Shown here: positions 1 through 7,928 of the stretch, piece by piece
Numbering within the stretch: position 1 is the stretch's first letter
Layout of the letters: each line of letters starts with the position of its first letter
Source: Candidatus Onthoplasma faecipullorum
GTDB lineage: Bacteria; Bacillota; Clostridia; Christensenellales; UBA1242
Direction: 5' to 3'
DNA: 64,000 bases
NCBI GenBank assembly: GCA_019120295.1
Contig: DWVI01000005.1
Coordinates: forward strand, 64,955-128,954
Notes under the pieces: generated by a model
The model's database searches: none
Told to the model about the DNA's origin: nothing
What the model saw: only the letters and a program-made list of their open reading frames with translations
Translations under genes and position numbers: made by a program

Positions 1-257
1 CTCTTTTTGATATTTTCGCGCGCTACTAATAACCTATTTTCGTCTATCTCCACGCTATCAACCTTACTAACGCAATTTGTTGACGCAAACGCAATTGTCG
101 AGTATCCTATTGCCGTGCCAATTTCTAGCACGCTCATATAATTATTTTCTTTGATTAGATTTAACAAAAATTCCTGTGTGTCCGCTTTTGAAATTGGCAC
201 ATCATTCTCTTCACCATAAACTCTTATTTCTTCTAATAACTTTTGAACATCTTTCAT
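1..257 (-). CDS. O-methyltransferase, N-terminal part (runs off window)
   Basis: Reading from the ATG at 257, about 85 codons are present before the window edge; the 3' end is missing. The visible part has the class I SAM-methyltransferase opening: a helix with a KADTQEFL-type stretch, then VLEIGTAIGYST (motif I, SAM-binding glycine loop) and later VDSVEID (motif II, acidic residue for the ribose hydroxyls). This spacing fits the YrrM/TrmR and caffeoyl-CoA O-methyltransferase-like family (PF01596); in Bacillus the relative methylates 5-hydroxyuridine in tRNA wobble position. The exact substrate cannot be told from this fragment. It lies downstream of rnj on the same strand, with a hairpin between them. 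Confidence 0.8.
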   Translation of the reverse strand, partial: MKDVQKLLEEIRVYGEENDVPISKADTQEFLLNLIKENNYMSVLEIGTAIGYSTIAFASTNCVSKVDSVEIDENRLLVARENIKK

Positions 258-293
258 AATTTACAACTTAAATTTTCCTTAATTTAGACTAAT

Positions 294-336
294 AAAAAAA
301 GAGCAAATTGTCAATAAATCTGCTCTTATTTTTTTT
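294..336 (-). terminator. Terminator after rnj
   Basis: Stem AAGAGCA (299-305) pairs with TGCTCTT (321-327) and is flanked by A and T runs on the two sides, so it could work on either strand. It sits directly at the rnj stop codon. Confidence 0.7.
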
Positions 337-2170
337 AATCGTGGCTTTCTATTATAATTGGAACGATTAGTGGTTTACGTTTTAATTTTTTGTTTAAATA
401 ACTTGTGAGTGCTTTGCGTAGTGAAATTTTAACGTTTATATAATCACGTGAACGCAATGTGTCTGCGTCAATGCTTGAAATGATTGTTTTTCTTGCGTCG
501 TCCAACCATGATTGCGCTTCGCCCATGTATGTGAAACCACGTGAAATAATTTCAGGGCGTGAGTTTAGTTCGCCACGGTCAACATTGACATTTAAAATTA
601 CGATGCACATACCGTCTTCACTCAGTTGCTTACGTTCTTTTAGAACGTTACTTTCCAATTCACCTATGCCTGCGCCATCAACAAGTTTGCTACCGAATGG
701 AACAGAGCCTGTTGCTTTCATATAGTTTTTATTAACTTCAACTTTCATTCCAAGCATTGGTAGTAAGATGTTATGCCTATCCATACCAACGGCTAGTGCG
801 GTTTCACGTTGAGCAAGCAAGTGACGTTGTTCACCGTGCACTGGAATAAAGAATTTTGGTCTAACAAGGTTAAGCATAATTTTCATTTCTTCCTTGCATG
901 CGTGACCTGATGCGTGAACCTGCTCTAATTGGCTATAAATAACCTTTGCGCCGAGCATGATTAGTTTGTTTATAATGTTATTTATTGATTTTTCGTTGCC
1001 TGGAATTGGGCTTGACGAGAAAATAACAGTGTCGTTATCACCGATTTCAATTCCTTTAAATTCACCAGACGCCATACGAGATAGCGCGCTGTTTGGCTCG
1101 CCTTGGCTACCCGTTGATAAAATTAAAATTTCACTATCTTTGTAATTTTTCATTTTGTCAACTTCAATGATGTTGCTTTTATTGATTTTCATTTCGCCGA
1201 TTTGAGTTGCCACGTCTGTTACGTTTACCATGCTTCGACCGGTTAACACAACACGTCTACCATATTTTTCTGCTAGGTTCATTACTTCTTGCACCCTATC
1301 AACATTGGAAGCAAACGCTGCAACTATAATTCTGTGGTCTTTATTTTCCAAAAATAATTTTTCAAGCGTTGCACCAACCACACGCTCAGATAGTGAATAA
1401 CCTTCACGTTCTGCGTTTGTTGAGTCCGACATATAAAGTAACACGCCATTTTTACCAAGTTCGGCAAACGAATGAAAGTCAAATTTTTCGTCATAAATTG
1501 GGGTTAGGTCGATTTTATAGTCACCTGTGTGCACAACCATACCAACAGGAGTTTTAATTGCAAGTGCAAAAGCCCCTGGAATTGCGTGGTTAACATGGAT
1601 AAACTCAATTTCAAAACAACCCAATTTTATTTTTTGTTTTGCCTTTACTGCGGTCATTTTATAATTGATGTTTTTGTGTTCGTCCATTTTTTTCTTTATA
1701 AGACCACACGTCATTTTGCTTGCATAAATTGGGGCGTCAACTTCGCCAATTACATATGGAATGCTACCGATATGGTCTTCGTGACCGTGTGTTATAACAA
1801 AACCCCTAACCTTGTCTTTGTTTTCAACTAGATATGTTACGTCAGGCACAACAAGGTCAATTCCTAGCATATCCATTGAAGGGAACATAACACCACAGTC
1901 TATAACCATAATGTCGTTACCATACTCTAACACAGTCATGTTCTTACCTATTTCACCAATACCGCCTAAAAACATCACTTTCAAGTTGTTCGCTTTGCTC
2001 TTGGTTTGCTTAGTTTGTGGTTTTGTTTCTTCCACTGGTTCGCTATCGCTAACTGCGTCAACTAACGCGTCAACTGGTTTTGGTTTTCTAAACCTTTTGT
2101 TTGTTTTTGTGAAATGTTGATTTGCATTTAAATTTTTATCAAACTCTTCACTTGTTAATAATTCGTCCAT
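335..2170 (-). CDS. rnj: Ribonuclease J
   Basis: RNase J is a metallo-beta-lactamase/beta-CASP nuclease with 5'-3' exonuclease and endonuclease activity, central to mRNA decay and rRNA maturation in Bacillota; it acts in the cytoplasm. The 611 residues show the zinc motif HGHEDHIG at about 128-135, a further HTGDYK block, the beta-CASP core and the later VHGEQRH segment, followed by the C-terminal domain. An N-terminal extension of about 60 residues, rich in K/E/T/P, precedes the catalytic fold and is longer than in Bacillus RNase J1. The ATG has a strong AAAGGAG site. A TTGACT-N16-TATAAT promoter lies about 190 nt upstream, giving a fairly long leader. Which paralogue (J1 or J2) is not decidable, but the catalytic histidines are intact. 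Confidence 0.95.
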   Translation of the reverse strand: MDELLTSEEFDKNLNANQHFTKTNKRFRKPKPVDALVDAVSDSEPVEETKPQTKQTKSKANNLKVMFLGGIGEIGKNMTVLEYGNDIMVIDCGVMFPSMDMLGIDLVVPDVTYLVENKDKVRGFVITHGHEDHIGSIPYVIGEVDAPIYASKMTCGLIKKKMDEHKNINYKMTAVKAKQKIKLGCFEIEFIHVNHAIPGAFALAIKTPVGMVVHTGDYKIDLTPIYDEKFDFHSFAELGKNGVLLYMSDSTNAEREGYSLSERVVGATLEKLFLENKDHRIIVAAFASNVDRVQEVMNLAEKYGRRVVLTGRSMVNVTDVATQIGEMKINKSNIIEVDKMKNYKDSEILILSTGSQGEPNSALSRMASGEFKGIEIGDNDTVIFSSSPIPGNEKSINNIINKLIMLGAKVIYSQLEQVHASGHACKEEMKIMLNLVRPKFFIPVHGEQRHLLAQRETALAVGMDRHNILLPMLGMKVEVNKNYMKATGSVPFGSKLVDGAGIGELESNVLKERKQLSEDGMCIVILNVNVDRGELNSRPEIISRGFTYMGEAQSWLDDARKTIISSIDADTLRSRDYINVKISLRKALTSYLNKKLKRKPLIVPIIIESHD

Positions 2171-2365
2171 AAATTCTCCTTTTTGTAATTAAATTTTTTT
2201 CACTAAAATATATAAAAATTTTGATTAAATATAATATTGTTGAACGTGCAAAAATAACTTAATTGCACACAAAAAAATATTGATTAAACAATTCAACAAA
2301 ATACAATTAATATATATCTTAAAAACGAACTTGCGTCCACTTGAAAAATCAAAAAACTTACTATT

Positions 2366-2393
2366 ATTATACTACAATTTAAAAAATAGTCAA
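2366..2393 (-). promoter_or_regulatory. Promoter of rnj
   Basis: On the minus strand TTGACT (2393-2388), 16-nt spacer, TATAAT (2371-2366). It is the only good promoter in the 374-nt gap 2171-2544. I see no gene in that gap; the rest is AT-rich leader sequence. Confidence 0.75.
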
Positions 2394-2544
2394 GTGATTT
2401 TTACTAATTTAATGTGTTAGACAAAATTTTTTAAAATTTACAATTTAAATATAAAAAACGACATAATTTGACATGGCGAAAAACATTTGTTTTATTTTTT
2501 AATCGTTTTAATTATCATATTTTTTAATTTATTTAAATAAAATT

Positions 2545-3849
2545 CTATTTTTTATTTAATTCTTTTTTAAAATCAAATAAATAATCAAATTCACTCTTTT
2601 TAATAAGTTCTGATTTTGTTATATCACCAAAAATTGTTGCACTTGCCTTTGAAGATAAGATTTTATCTTTAAACATGTTGTTGCACTGCTCCACTGTTAC
2701 TGTTTTTTCAAATTTATCATATTTCTTTCTATCAACCATGAAACCGTAATAATATAAATCGTCGAGTTTGGCAAGTGGCACACTAGCACGTGGTTCGCTA
2801 GTTTCTTTTTTATGCAATTGCTTTCTTTTTATTTTAGATAAAGTGGCATCTGAAAAGCCATTTTTTAGTTTTTCATGAATATATTGAGAATACGCTCTTA
2901 TAACATCATTAACATTTTCTTTATCACAATTTGTTTCAAATGTTAAAATTGCATAGTCGCCTAGGTAGACTGTGTATAAAGAAAAACTATACACCAAGCG
3001 GTTATCAATTCTTAAAGTTTTATATAAACCATTAGTTTCTTGCATCATGCTTGTTACAAGGCGGAAAATTCTCGCACTTTCAAAATCAAAAGCACTCGCT
3101 TTAAATATTAGATTGATTGTGATATACGTTTTCCCGATGTCTTCATGCTTTAAACTTAAAAATTTTTCTTTTTTAGGTGTGTCGCCCCAAATAGGCAACA
3201 TTTTGTAATTAGGGTTTGAATTTAGCGTGCTTTCCAACTTTTCACTAATCAATTTTTTAATCTTTTTAAACCCTACGGGTGATGTTATGTGAATAATTAA
3301 GTTTTCCGCAACAAGATTATTTTTTGCAAAATTTTTAATATCTTCGCCTGTTGTTGATTCAACACTTTTACTTGTTCCTAAATTGCCATATTTGTAATAG
3401 TCGGAACCAAAAATATTGTAGTTATTTAACCAATACATTTTTGTGCGATAATCGTTTCTACGACTAGCAATTTCCTGTTTTATAACTTGTGCTTCCTTTT
3501 TTACAACGTCTTCTGAAAATGTTGATTTTGTTAACATATCTGAGAGTAAATCTAAATAAGAAGGAAAATCTTTTGTGATTATATTTCCTGTGAAAGCAAT
3601 ATCTCTAAGAGAAGTTTGTGCATTAACGGCAATGTAATCAAAATATTTTTCATTCACTTCTTCTTCGCTTAATTTATCTGTTCCACCAAAAACCATGTGC
3701 TCACAAAAATGTGCAAGACCCGGAATTGTGTTTTGCTTTGTGCCACCATCAAATCTAATCTCAAACATTGTGGACTTAGACACTTTATTTTTAACATACC
3801 TAAGCACCCCACCACGTGGAAATTTATACTCAATATATTTCATTTTCAT
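2545..3849 (-). CDS. M16-family zinc peptidase
   Basis: Insulinase-like (M16) peptidase, 434 residues from the chosen start. The inverted zinc motif HFCEH (HxxEH) stands near residue 55, followed by a downstream acidic region, then the M16 C-terminal domain with the usual R/Y substrate-binding area. Length matches the bacterial YmfH/YmfF-type single-chain proteins. Family members degrade peptides; the cellular substrate here is unknown. I start at the ATG at 3849 (MKMKYIEY), not the upstream in-frame ATG at 3873, because a perfect TTGACA-N17-TATATT promoter (3887-3859) overlaps the longer N-terminus. That leaves 9 nt between the -10 box and the ATG and no Shine-Dalgarno, so the message is nearly leaderless. 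Confidence 0.85.
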   Translation of the reverse strand: MKMKYIEYKFPRGGVLRYVKNKVSKSTMFEIRFDGGTKQNTIPGLAHFCEHMVFGGTDKLSEEEVNEKYFDYIAVNAQTSLRDIAFTGNIITKDFPSYLDLLSDMLTKSTFSEDVVKKEAQVIKQEIASRRNDYRTKMYWLNNYNIFGSDYYKYGNLGTSKSVESTTGEDIKNFAKNNLVAENLIIHITSPVGFKKIKKLISEKLESTLNSNPNYKMLPIWGDTPKKEKFLSLKHEDIGKTYITINLIFKASAFDFESARIFRLVTSMMQETNGLYKTLRIDNRLVYSFSLYTVYLGDYAILTFETNCDKENVNDVIRAYSQYIHEKLKNGFSDATLSKIKRKQLHKKETSEPRASVPLAKLDDLYYYGFMVDRKKYDKFEKTVTVEQCNNMFKDKILSSKASATIFGDITKSELIKKSEFDYLFDFKKELNKK

Positions 3850-3858
3850 ACAGATTAA

Positions 3859-3887
3859 AATATAACAAAACAAAAAAAATATGTCAA
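3859..3887 (-). promoter_or_regulatory. Promoter of the M16 peptidase, leaderless type
   Basis: TTGACA (3887-3882), 17-nt spacer, TATATT (3864-3859), then 9 nt to the ATG at 3849. No ribosome site fits in between. Confidence 0.8.
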
Positions 3888-3996
3888 GTTAATTACGTTT
3901 TAATTATTGACATATTGATTAGATTGATAATCATTTTTTAAAAAATAAATTTAGTAAAATTTTTAACTAGCAACAATTTTTTAATAAATTATGGTT

Positions 3997-4758
3997 TTAT
4001 TTAATTCTGAAAAAAGTTTTTGCATTTTGGTCGGTTATTTTTATCAGTTCATTTACGTCCATACCACGAAGATTGGCAACGAATTTGGCAACGTCAAACA
4101 CATTTTTTGGTGTGTTACGCTCTCCCCTATGCGGTGTTGGAGTTAGATAAGGGCTATCCGTTTCAAAGAAAAAACTATCAAGTGGCAAATTTTTTGCAAC
4201 TTCCTGAATGTTTTTTGCGTTGTTGAATGTAACGCTACCTGTAAACGAAATTTTAACGCCTAATTTTAGTAATTCGCGAGCGTACTCTAAACTTCCACTG
4301 TAACAATGGAACACAACACCTGTATCAAGTGGCGCAAACCTTTTTAAAACTTCCAAACAGTCACCATACGCATCTCTGCAATGAACAACTATTGGAAGAT
4401 TGTGTTTAACTGCAAGGTTTATTTGACTTTCAAAGGCTTCAATTTGTTTAAATTTATTATCCTTATTATGAAAATAGTCTAAACCAATTTCACCAATGGC
4501 AACAAGTTTATCAGTTGCGTTCACAATTAAATCTTCAATATCGTCTTCAGTGTACGTTTTGCAATCGTCTGGATGAACACCTATTGTGTAGTAAATATTA
4601 TCGTGTGAATTTGCAATTTCCCCTGCTTTTACACTTGATAAATAATCCGCACCAACGCAAATAACTTTGTCTAGTCCTGATGCAAAAACATCATCGATAA
4701 CTTCTTCTAAATCGTTATCAAACATTGAATCGTTAAGGTGACAATGGGAATCTATCAA
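3997..4758 (-). CDS. tatD: TatD-family metal-dependent DNase
   Basis: TatD-type hydrolase of the TIM-barrel metallo-dependent superfamily, 253 residues, usual length. The metal ligands are visible: DSHCHL at the N-terminus, GEIGLDY near residue 90, VVHCRDA near 125, FHCYSG near 150 and the ETDSPYL motif near 200. Relatives are 3'-5' exonucleases or DNases acting in DNA repair or quality control in the cytoplasm. The start is TTG at 4758, seven bases after an AGGAG site. A perfect 16-bp inverted repeat (4754-4769 against 4811-4826) covers that site and the start codon, so the leader can fold over them. A 187-bp insertion with palindromic repeats separates it from plsY. Confidence 0.92.
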   Translation of the reverse strand: MIDSHCHLNDSMFDNDLEEVIDDVFASGLDKVICVGADYLSSVKAGEIANSHDNIYYTIGVHPDDCKTYTEDDIEDLIVNATDKLVAIGEIGLDYFHNKDNKFKQIEAFESQINLAVKHNLPIVVHCRDAYGDCLEVLKRFAPLDTGVVFHCYSGSLEYARELLKLGVKISFTGSVTFNNAKNIQEVAKNLPLDSFFFETDSPYLTPTPHRGERNTPKNVFDVAKFVANLRGMDVNELIKITDQNAKTFFRIK

Positions 4759-4826
4759 AATTTTCTCCTTTTTTAATCATTTTTTCATTTCATTCAAAAA
4801 TTTCATTTTCAGGAGAAAATTTTGAT
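4754..4826 (-). promoter_or_regulatory. Stem that would mask the tatD ribosome site
   Basis: Positions 4811-4826 are the exact reverse complement of 4754-4769, which contains the tatD AGGAG and the TTG start. In the minus-strand transcript this makes a 16-bp uninterrupted stem with a 41-nt loop. Confidence 0.6.
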
Positions 4827-5005
4827 TAACCCCACTTCGTCGTCGCAACACTCATTTATGCTGGGTTGCTAGTAGACTTAACGCAACCACAAGCATTTAA
4901 TCGGTTGCTCCGTTTCCCACTGCATACCATTCGGCACTTGTGGGAACCTTAAATTTTACTTGCGGGGACCCCAGTTCTTCTCCTTTTTTAATCATTTTTT
5001 CATTT
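4763..5005. repeat. 187-bp palindrome-bearing insertion flanked by 28-bp direct repeats
   Basis: The 28 bases at 4763-4790 (tatD ribosome site and upstream) are repeated exactly at 4978-5005, right after plsY. Between them, 4791-4977 holds nested palindromes: GGTTGC...GCAACC (4864-4888), the CCCAC...GTGGG hairpin at 4916-4944, and an outer CCCCAC (4831-) with GCGGGG (4963-). The same hairpin types recur at 16.6, 32.6-36.1 and 48.9 kb. No protein is encoded. Confidence 0.75.
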
Positions 5006-5744
5006 ATCTGTTATCATTCAATGTGTTATTCTTATTTTCATTATCAATTTCTATCTTTGTATCATTATTTTCGATGGTTTTATTTTCTTCCGAGTTTTCT
5101 TTCTTTTTATCTTTTAAATGTTTAAGCATTTTTATTAGTTCGGTTTTGTTTTCCTTGCCTGTAAGTAAGCGTTTGATATTGGCTCTATGAGCAAACAACA
5201 CCAAAAGTAAAATACCTGCAATGAAAATATAATTTACCCAATTTGCTGGGTTAGTTAAGCAAATTTCAACGATCGAAAGCGCTATAACGAAGCCAAGCGT
5301 GAAAATTGATGCGTACTTAATTAAAAGCATTCCAACAATCATAACAACGAAAGCAATAAGTGAAACCCACCAATTAGCAACTAAAAACACACCAATTGCT
5401 GTTGCAATACCTTTTCCGCCCTTGAAACGGTAACATACTGGGAAAATGTGACCAAGTATAACAAAGATACCTGCGACATATAGCGCAATTTCAGCATTTC
5501 CACCGATGTGTGGGAACAAAAAGTAACCGACAAGTGTTGCAATTACACCTTTTAGTGCGTCAAAAATAAAGGTTAAAACACCAGCCCAAAAGCCAAATGC
5601 GCGCCAAACATTGAGTGTTCCAGGGTTTCCGCTACCCTGCTTTGTAACGTCGCCATGCTTAAATTTAGACACTATGCGTGCCGAACTAATATTTCCTAAA
5701 AAATAACTAAATATTGCTAAAAGTGTGTAATAAAAATATATCAT
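5004..5744 (-). CDS. plsY: Acyl-phosphate glycerol-3-phosphate acyltransferase PlsY
   Basis: PlsY transfers the acyl group from acyl-phosphate to glycerol-3-phosphate, the first step of phospholipid synthesis, in the inner membrane. The 246 residues contain about five to six hydrophobic segments and the family motifs: GSGNPGTLN near 40 (motif 1), GHIFPVCYRFKGGKG near 105 (motif 2) and the TNPAN region (motif 3 area). I chose the ATG at 5744 (MIYFYY), preceded by GAGAG, over a TTG nine codons upstream. The last 50 residues are a K/E/N-rich tail not needed for the fold and unusual for PlsY. It lies upstream of tatD on the same strand. Confidence 0.93.
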   Translation of the reverse strand: MIYFYYTLLAIFSYFLGNISSARIVSKFKHGDVTKQGSGNPGTLNVWRAFGFWAGVLTFIFDALKGVIATLVGYFLFPHIGGNAEIALYVAGIFVILGHIFPVCYRFKGGKGIATAIGVFLVANWWVSLIAFVVMIVGMLLIKYASIFTLGFVIALSIVEICLTNPANWVNYIFIAGILLLVLFAHRANIKRLLTGKENKTELIKMLKHLKDKKKENSEENKTIENNDTKIEIDNENKNNTLNDNR

Positions 5745-5917
5745 AATTCTCTCAAAATTTCCAATTTTCAATAACTTTAAATTATTTTTAATGACAAATG
5801 CATTAAAACGATGCTAACAGCGGCTAAAATTGCAATTAAATTAGATAAAAATCTACTTGACAATAAATAATTTACCACTTAAAGAAAAATAAATCAATTA
5901 ATTTTAACAATTATATC

Positions 5918-5945
5918 TTGACTAATAACTTTTTTGTGCTATTAT
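5918..5945 (+). promoter_or_regulatory. Promoter of the 93-residue protein gene
   Basis: TTGACT (5918-5923), 16-nt spacer, TATTAT (5940-5945) preceded by TGC, an extended -10. Confidence 0.7.
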
Positions 5946-5967
5946 ATTGTCATAAAGGAATAATTTT

Positions 5968-6249
5968 ATGAAATATTGTGAAATTGATAAATCTGATTGT
6001 GAATTTGTTGCTAAATTTTGTAACTGCAATTTGGTTATGGTTAAAAAATTATACAACGATAATTTTGAACCTTACATGTTGGAGATGGTTTTGGAAAACA
6101 GCAATCGTGAAAGATTTATTTGTAAGTTATATGAAGACAAAAAATTAATTACAAGCATTTCTAAATATTTAAATCGCGCACTAGAAACTTTGATAGAACG
6201 TGCATTAGATAAAATAGAGCAACAGCGTGCCGTTCAAACATACCTATAA
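5968..6249 (+). CDS. Unknown 93-residue protein
   Basis: I do not recognise this protein. It begins at ATG 5968 after AAGGA with a good promoter upstream, so it is very likely real. The 93 residues are soluble-looking, with five cysteines in the first 50 (including CNCN) and a helical, charged C-terminus (LNRALETLIERALDKIEQQ). There is no membrane segment. It is followed 98 nt later by another unknown gene on the same strand, and the two may be co-transcribed up to the hairpin at 6770. Confidence 0.6.
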   Translation: MKYCEIDKSDCEFVAKFCNCNLVMVKKLYNDNFEPYMLEMVLENSNRERFICKLYEDKKLITSISKYLNRALETLIERALDKIEQQRAVQTYL

Positions 6250-6347
6250 GAAATTAGAAAAATAGCATTCTTACAACTAAAACAAATTAAATGTTTTTAA
6301 AAATTCAATCAAAATTTATTAAAATAAAAGAAAAGGAAGGTGAAATT

Positions 6348-6701
6348 ATGTTTACAGAAAAATTAGCAGATTTAAAACATGGAATGACATTAAACGATTT
6401 TGCGTCTACACTTGTTTGCGGTGTTGACGAAAATGGTAACAAAATCATGTGTGATTACTATAAAATAGTAAATCTAGACGGTAAAATAATTGTGGTTTTT
6501 GGTTCAGACGCAACCGCTCCACACTCTGAATATTTATGCACTGATTTTGCAGTAAAAGATAATAACAATTTAGCCTGCGAAAAAACAATTGAAAAGGTAA
6601 CCGAACAATGGACCGACTTTTTGTTTATGACTTTCGGTGAAAACTACTCTACTGCATATTTAAACAACAAAATTTCGGACAACAACCAATTTAATATTTA
6701 A
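6348..6701 (+). CDS. Unknown 117-residue protein with WxDFL...FG..Y tail
   Basis: I start at ATG 6348 behind a strong AAGGAAGG site; an upstream in-frame ATG has none. The protein is soluble. Its N-terminal 75 residues look like a small beta domain. The C-terminal helix QWTDFLFMTFGENYSTAYL resembles EWQDFLINKFGVEYKTLL in the 167-residue protein encoded at 10585-11088, sharing W-x-DFL, FG, Y and T positions. The two may belong to one lineage-specific family. Function unknown. Confidence 0.6.
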   Translation: MFTEKLADLKHGMTLNDFASTLVCGVDENGNKIMCDYYKIVNLDGKIIVVFGSDATAPHSEYLCTDFAVKDNNNLACEKTIEKVTEQWTDFLFMTFGENYSTAYLNNKISDNNQFNI

Positions 6702-6767
6702 TTGTAAACGTAAATTTTTAACAAATAATACCAACACAAATAAATTCTAAATTTTGATTACATAATA

Positions 6768-6798
6768 AAAAAACGAAGGCAATAACCTTCATTTTTTT
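6768..6798. terminator. Bidirectional terminator between convergent genes
   Basis: Stem CGAAGG...CCTTC with an A run on the left and a T run on the right. It lies between convergent genes ending at 6701 and 6797. Confidence 0.75.
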
Positions 6799-7285
6799 AT
6801 GTTAAATCTACATTATTATCATTAAGTGAGTCTGTTAATGTTTGTTCAAAGTTTCTATAATTATATAAATCTAGCACATTTTGCCTAAATGTATCCAAAT
6901 CAAAATCTTCAAGTCCATTTGCAAAGTTCATTAGTGATAATATATGATGATTTTCGTCGTCAAATATTAAATTTGAATTTATTTGGTCGGCACGTGATAA
7001 TTTTTTACTTGATATAATTCTTGCCAATTTTTCTTTGTCTGATTTTTCAACATCACAAGCAAATAACAACATATAGCCATAATGATTACTGTTTATAACT
7101 ATATCTTGAAGAGTGTCAACATCAATATCTCTCCAATTTTTGCGTGCTAATCTATATGCGTATTCTGCATTGTTTTTATTAACAATCAATTCAAAACACT
7201 TATCAAATAGTGGTGTTGGTCTACCTAGATTATTGTAAAGTTCTTTTTCCATAACTTTCAACAAATCATTAAATGTTACTTTCAT
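6797..7285 (-). CDS. Unknown helical 162-residue protein
   Basis: Not recognised. Starts at ATG 7285 behind TAGGAG, with a TTGACA-N17-TAAAAC promoter upstream. The protein is entirely soluble and helical, with units such as AEYAYRLARKNW and HYGYMLLFACDVEKSDKEKLARII that look like successive helical hairpins (repeat-solenoid feel, similar in spirit to DUF4116 units, but I cannot assign it). No enzyme motif is seen. Confidence 0.6.
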   Translation of the reverse strand: MKVTFNDLLKVMEKELYNNLGRPTPLFDKCFELIVNKNNAEYAYRLARKNWRDIDVDTLQDIVINSNHYGYMLLFACDVEKSDKEKLARIISSKKLSRADQINSNLIFDDENHHILSLMNFANGLEDFDLDTFRQNVLDLYNYRNFEQTLTDSLNDNNVDLT

Positions 7286-7300
7286 ATCTAACTCCTACTG

Positions 7301-7331
7301 TGTTTTACCATAAAATAGGCAAATTGTCAAT
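7301..7331 (-). promoter_or_regulatory. Promoter of the 162-residue protein gene
   Basis: TTGACA, 17-nt spacer, TAAAAC on the minus strand, followed by the TAGGAG ribosome site. Confidence 0.65.
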
Positions 7332-7369
7332 ACACGCATATTTTAATGAAAAAAAGCCGTTTTAACTTA

Positions 7370-7859
7370 CTAGTTATCACGGCTATTTGTTTTATTTTCA
7401 TTTTTGTGAAACCATTTAAACTGCTCTAATCTATTGATTTCATTTTTTATTATTTGATATGGGCAAATTGCCATTATTGAATTATACATTTTCTTTGTCA
7501 AAACCAAATCTATTCGCTTATCTCCTGCTATAAATGTTAAATATTTTGAATATCGATTATATGGGGTGTTGGCGTTTACATCTGTTATTTCAGTCCAATC
7601 AACTGAAAATAAGAGTTTATTTAGTCTTTTCACAAAAATTGTATCATTATGTAAATTTTACCTTTGTTAAAGTTCTTTTTTCTCCAAATAGCATAATAAA
7701 GCATAAAATTAACAGAAAACAACCCATCAATAATAATATCCAATAAGAATATTTAATGGTCATTATTATACCAAAGATTGTGAAAATGCTTGAAAGCGTA
7801 AAAAATATCGGACAACTAATTAGTGTTAATGCTTCATATACATAAAATTCATTTTTCAT
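7370..7859 (-). pseudogene. Two-TM plus PH-like protein, split by a frameshift
   Basis: Two consecutive reading frames belong together. The first (ATG 7859 to stop 7647, 70 residues) is two membrane helices ending in KRTLTKVKFT. The second (to 7370) has only a GTG without a ribosome site, but read without a start it begins LHNDTIFVKRLNKLLF followed by SVDWTEI. Joined by a one-base shift near 7650, they form a normal two-helix membrane protein followed by a beta-rich bacterial PH-like domain (W-T-E-I strand), a common Bacillota architecture. The shift site lies in an AAAATTT run. It may be a decayed gene, a sequencing error or, less likely, programmed frameshifting. Confidence 0.5.
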
Positions 7860-7928
7860 ACCAACCCCCAAGTGATTACAATTTGTATAAACACATGTTC
7901 TTCAACAAATTAAGATAAATTTATAGTA

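Noticed and set aside
459..2120. Plus-strand frames inside rnj, and similar antisense frames across feoB, der, rsmH, fba, portal and capsid genes
   Set aside because: Shadows of well-supported genes on the opposite strand without ribosome sites or recognisable domains.
7370..7633. Separate 87-residue gene with GTG start
   Set aside because: No ribosome site, and the sequence continues upstream in frame as the missing part of the two-helix PH-like protein.
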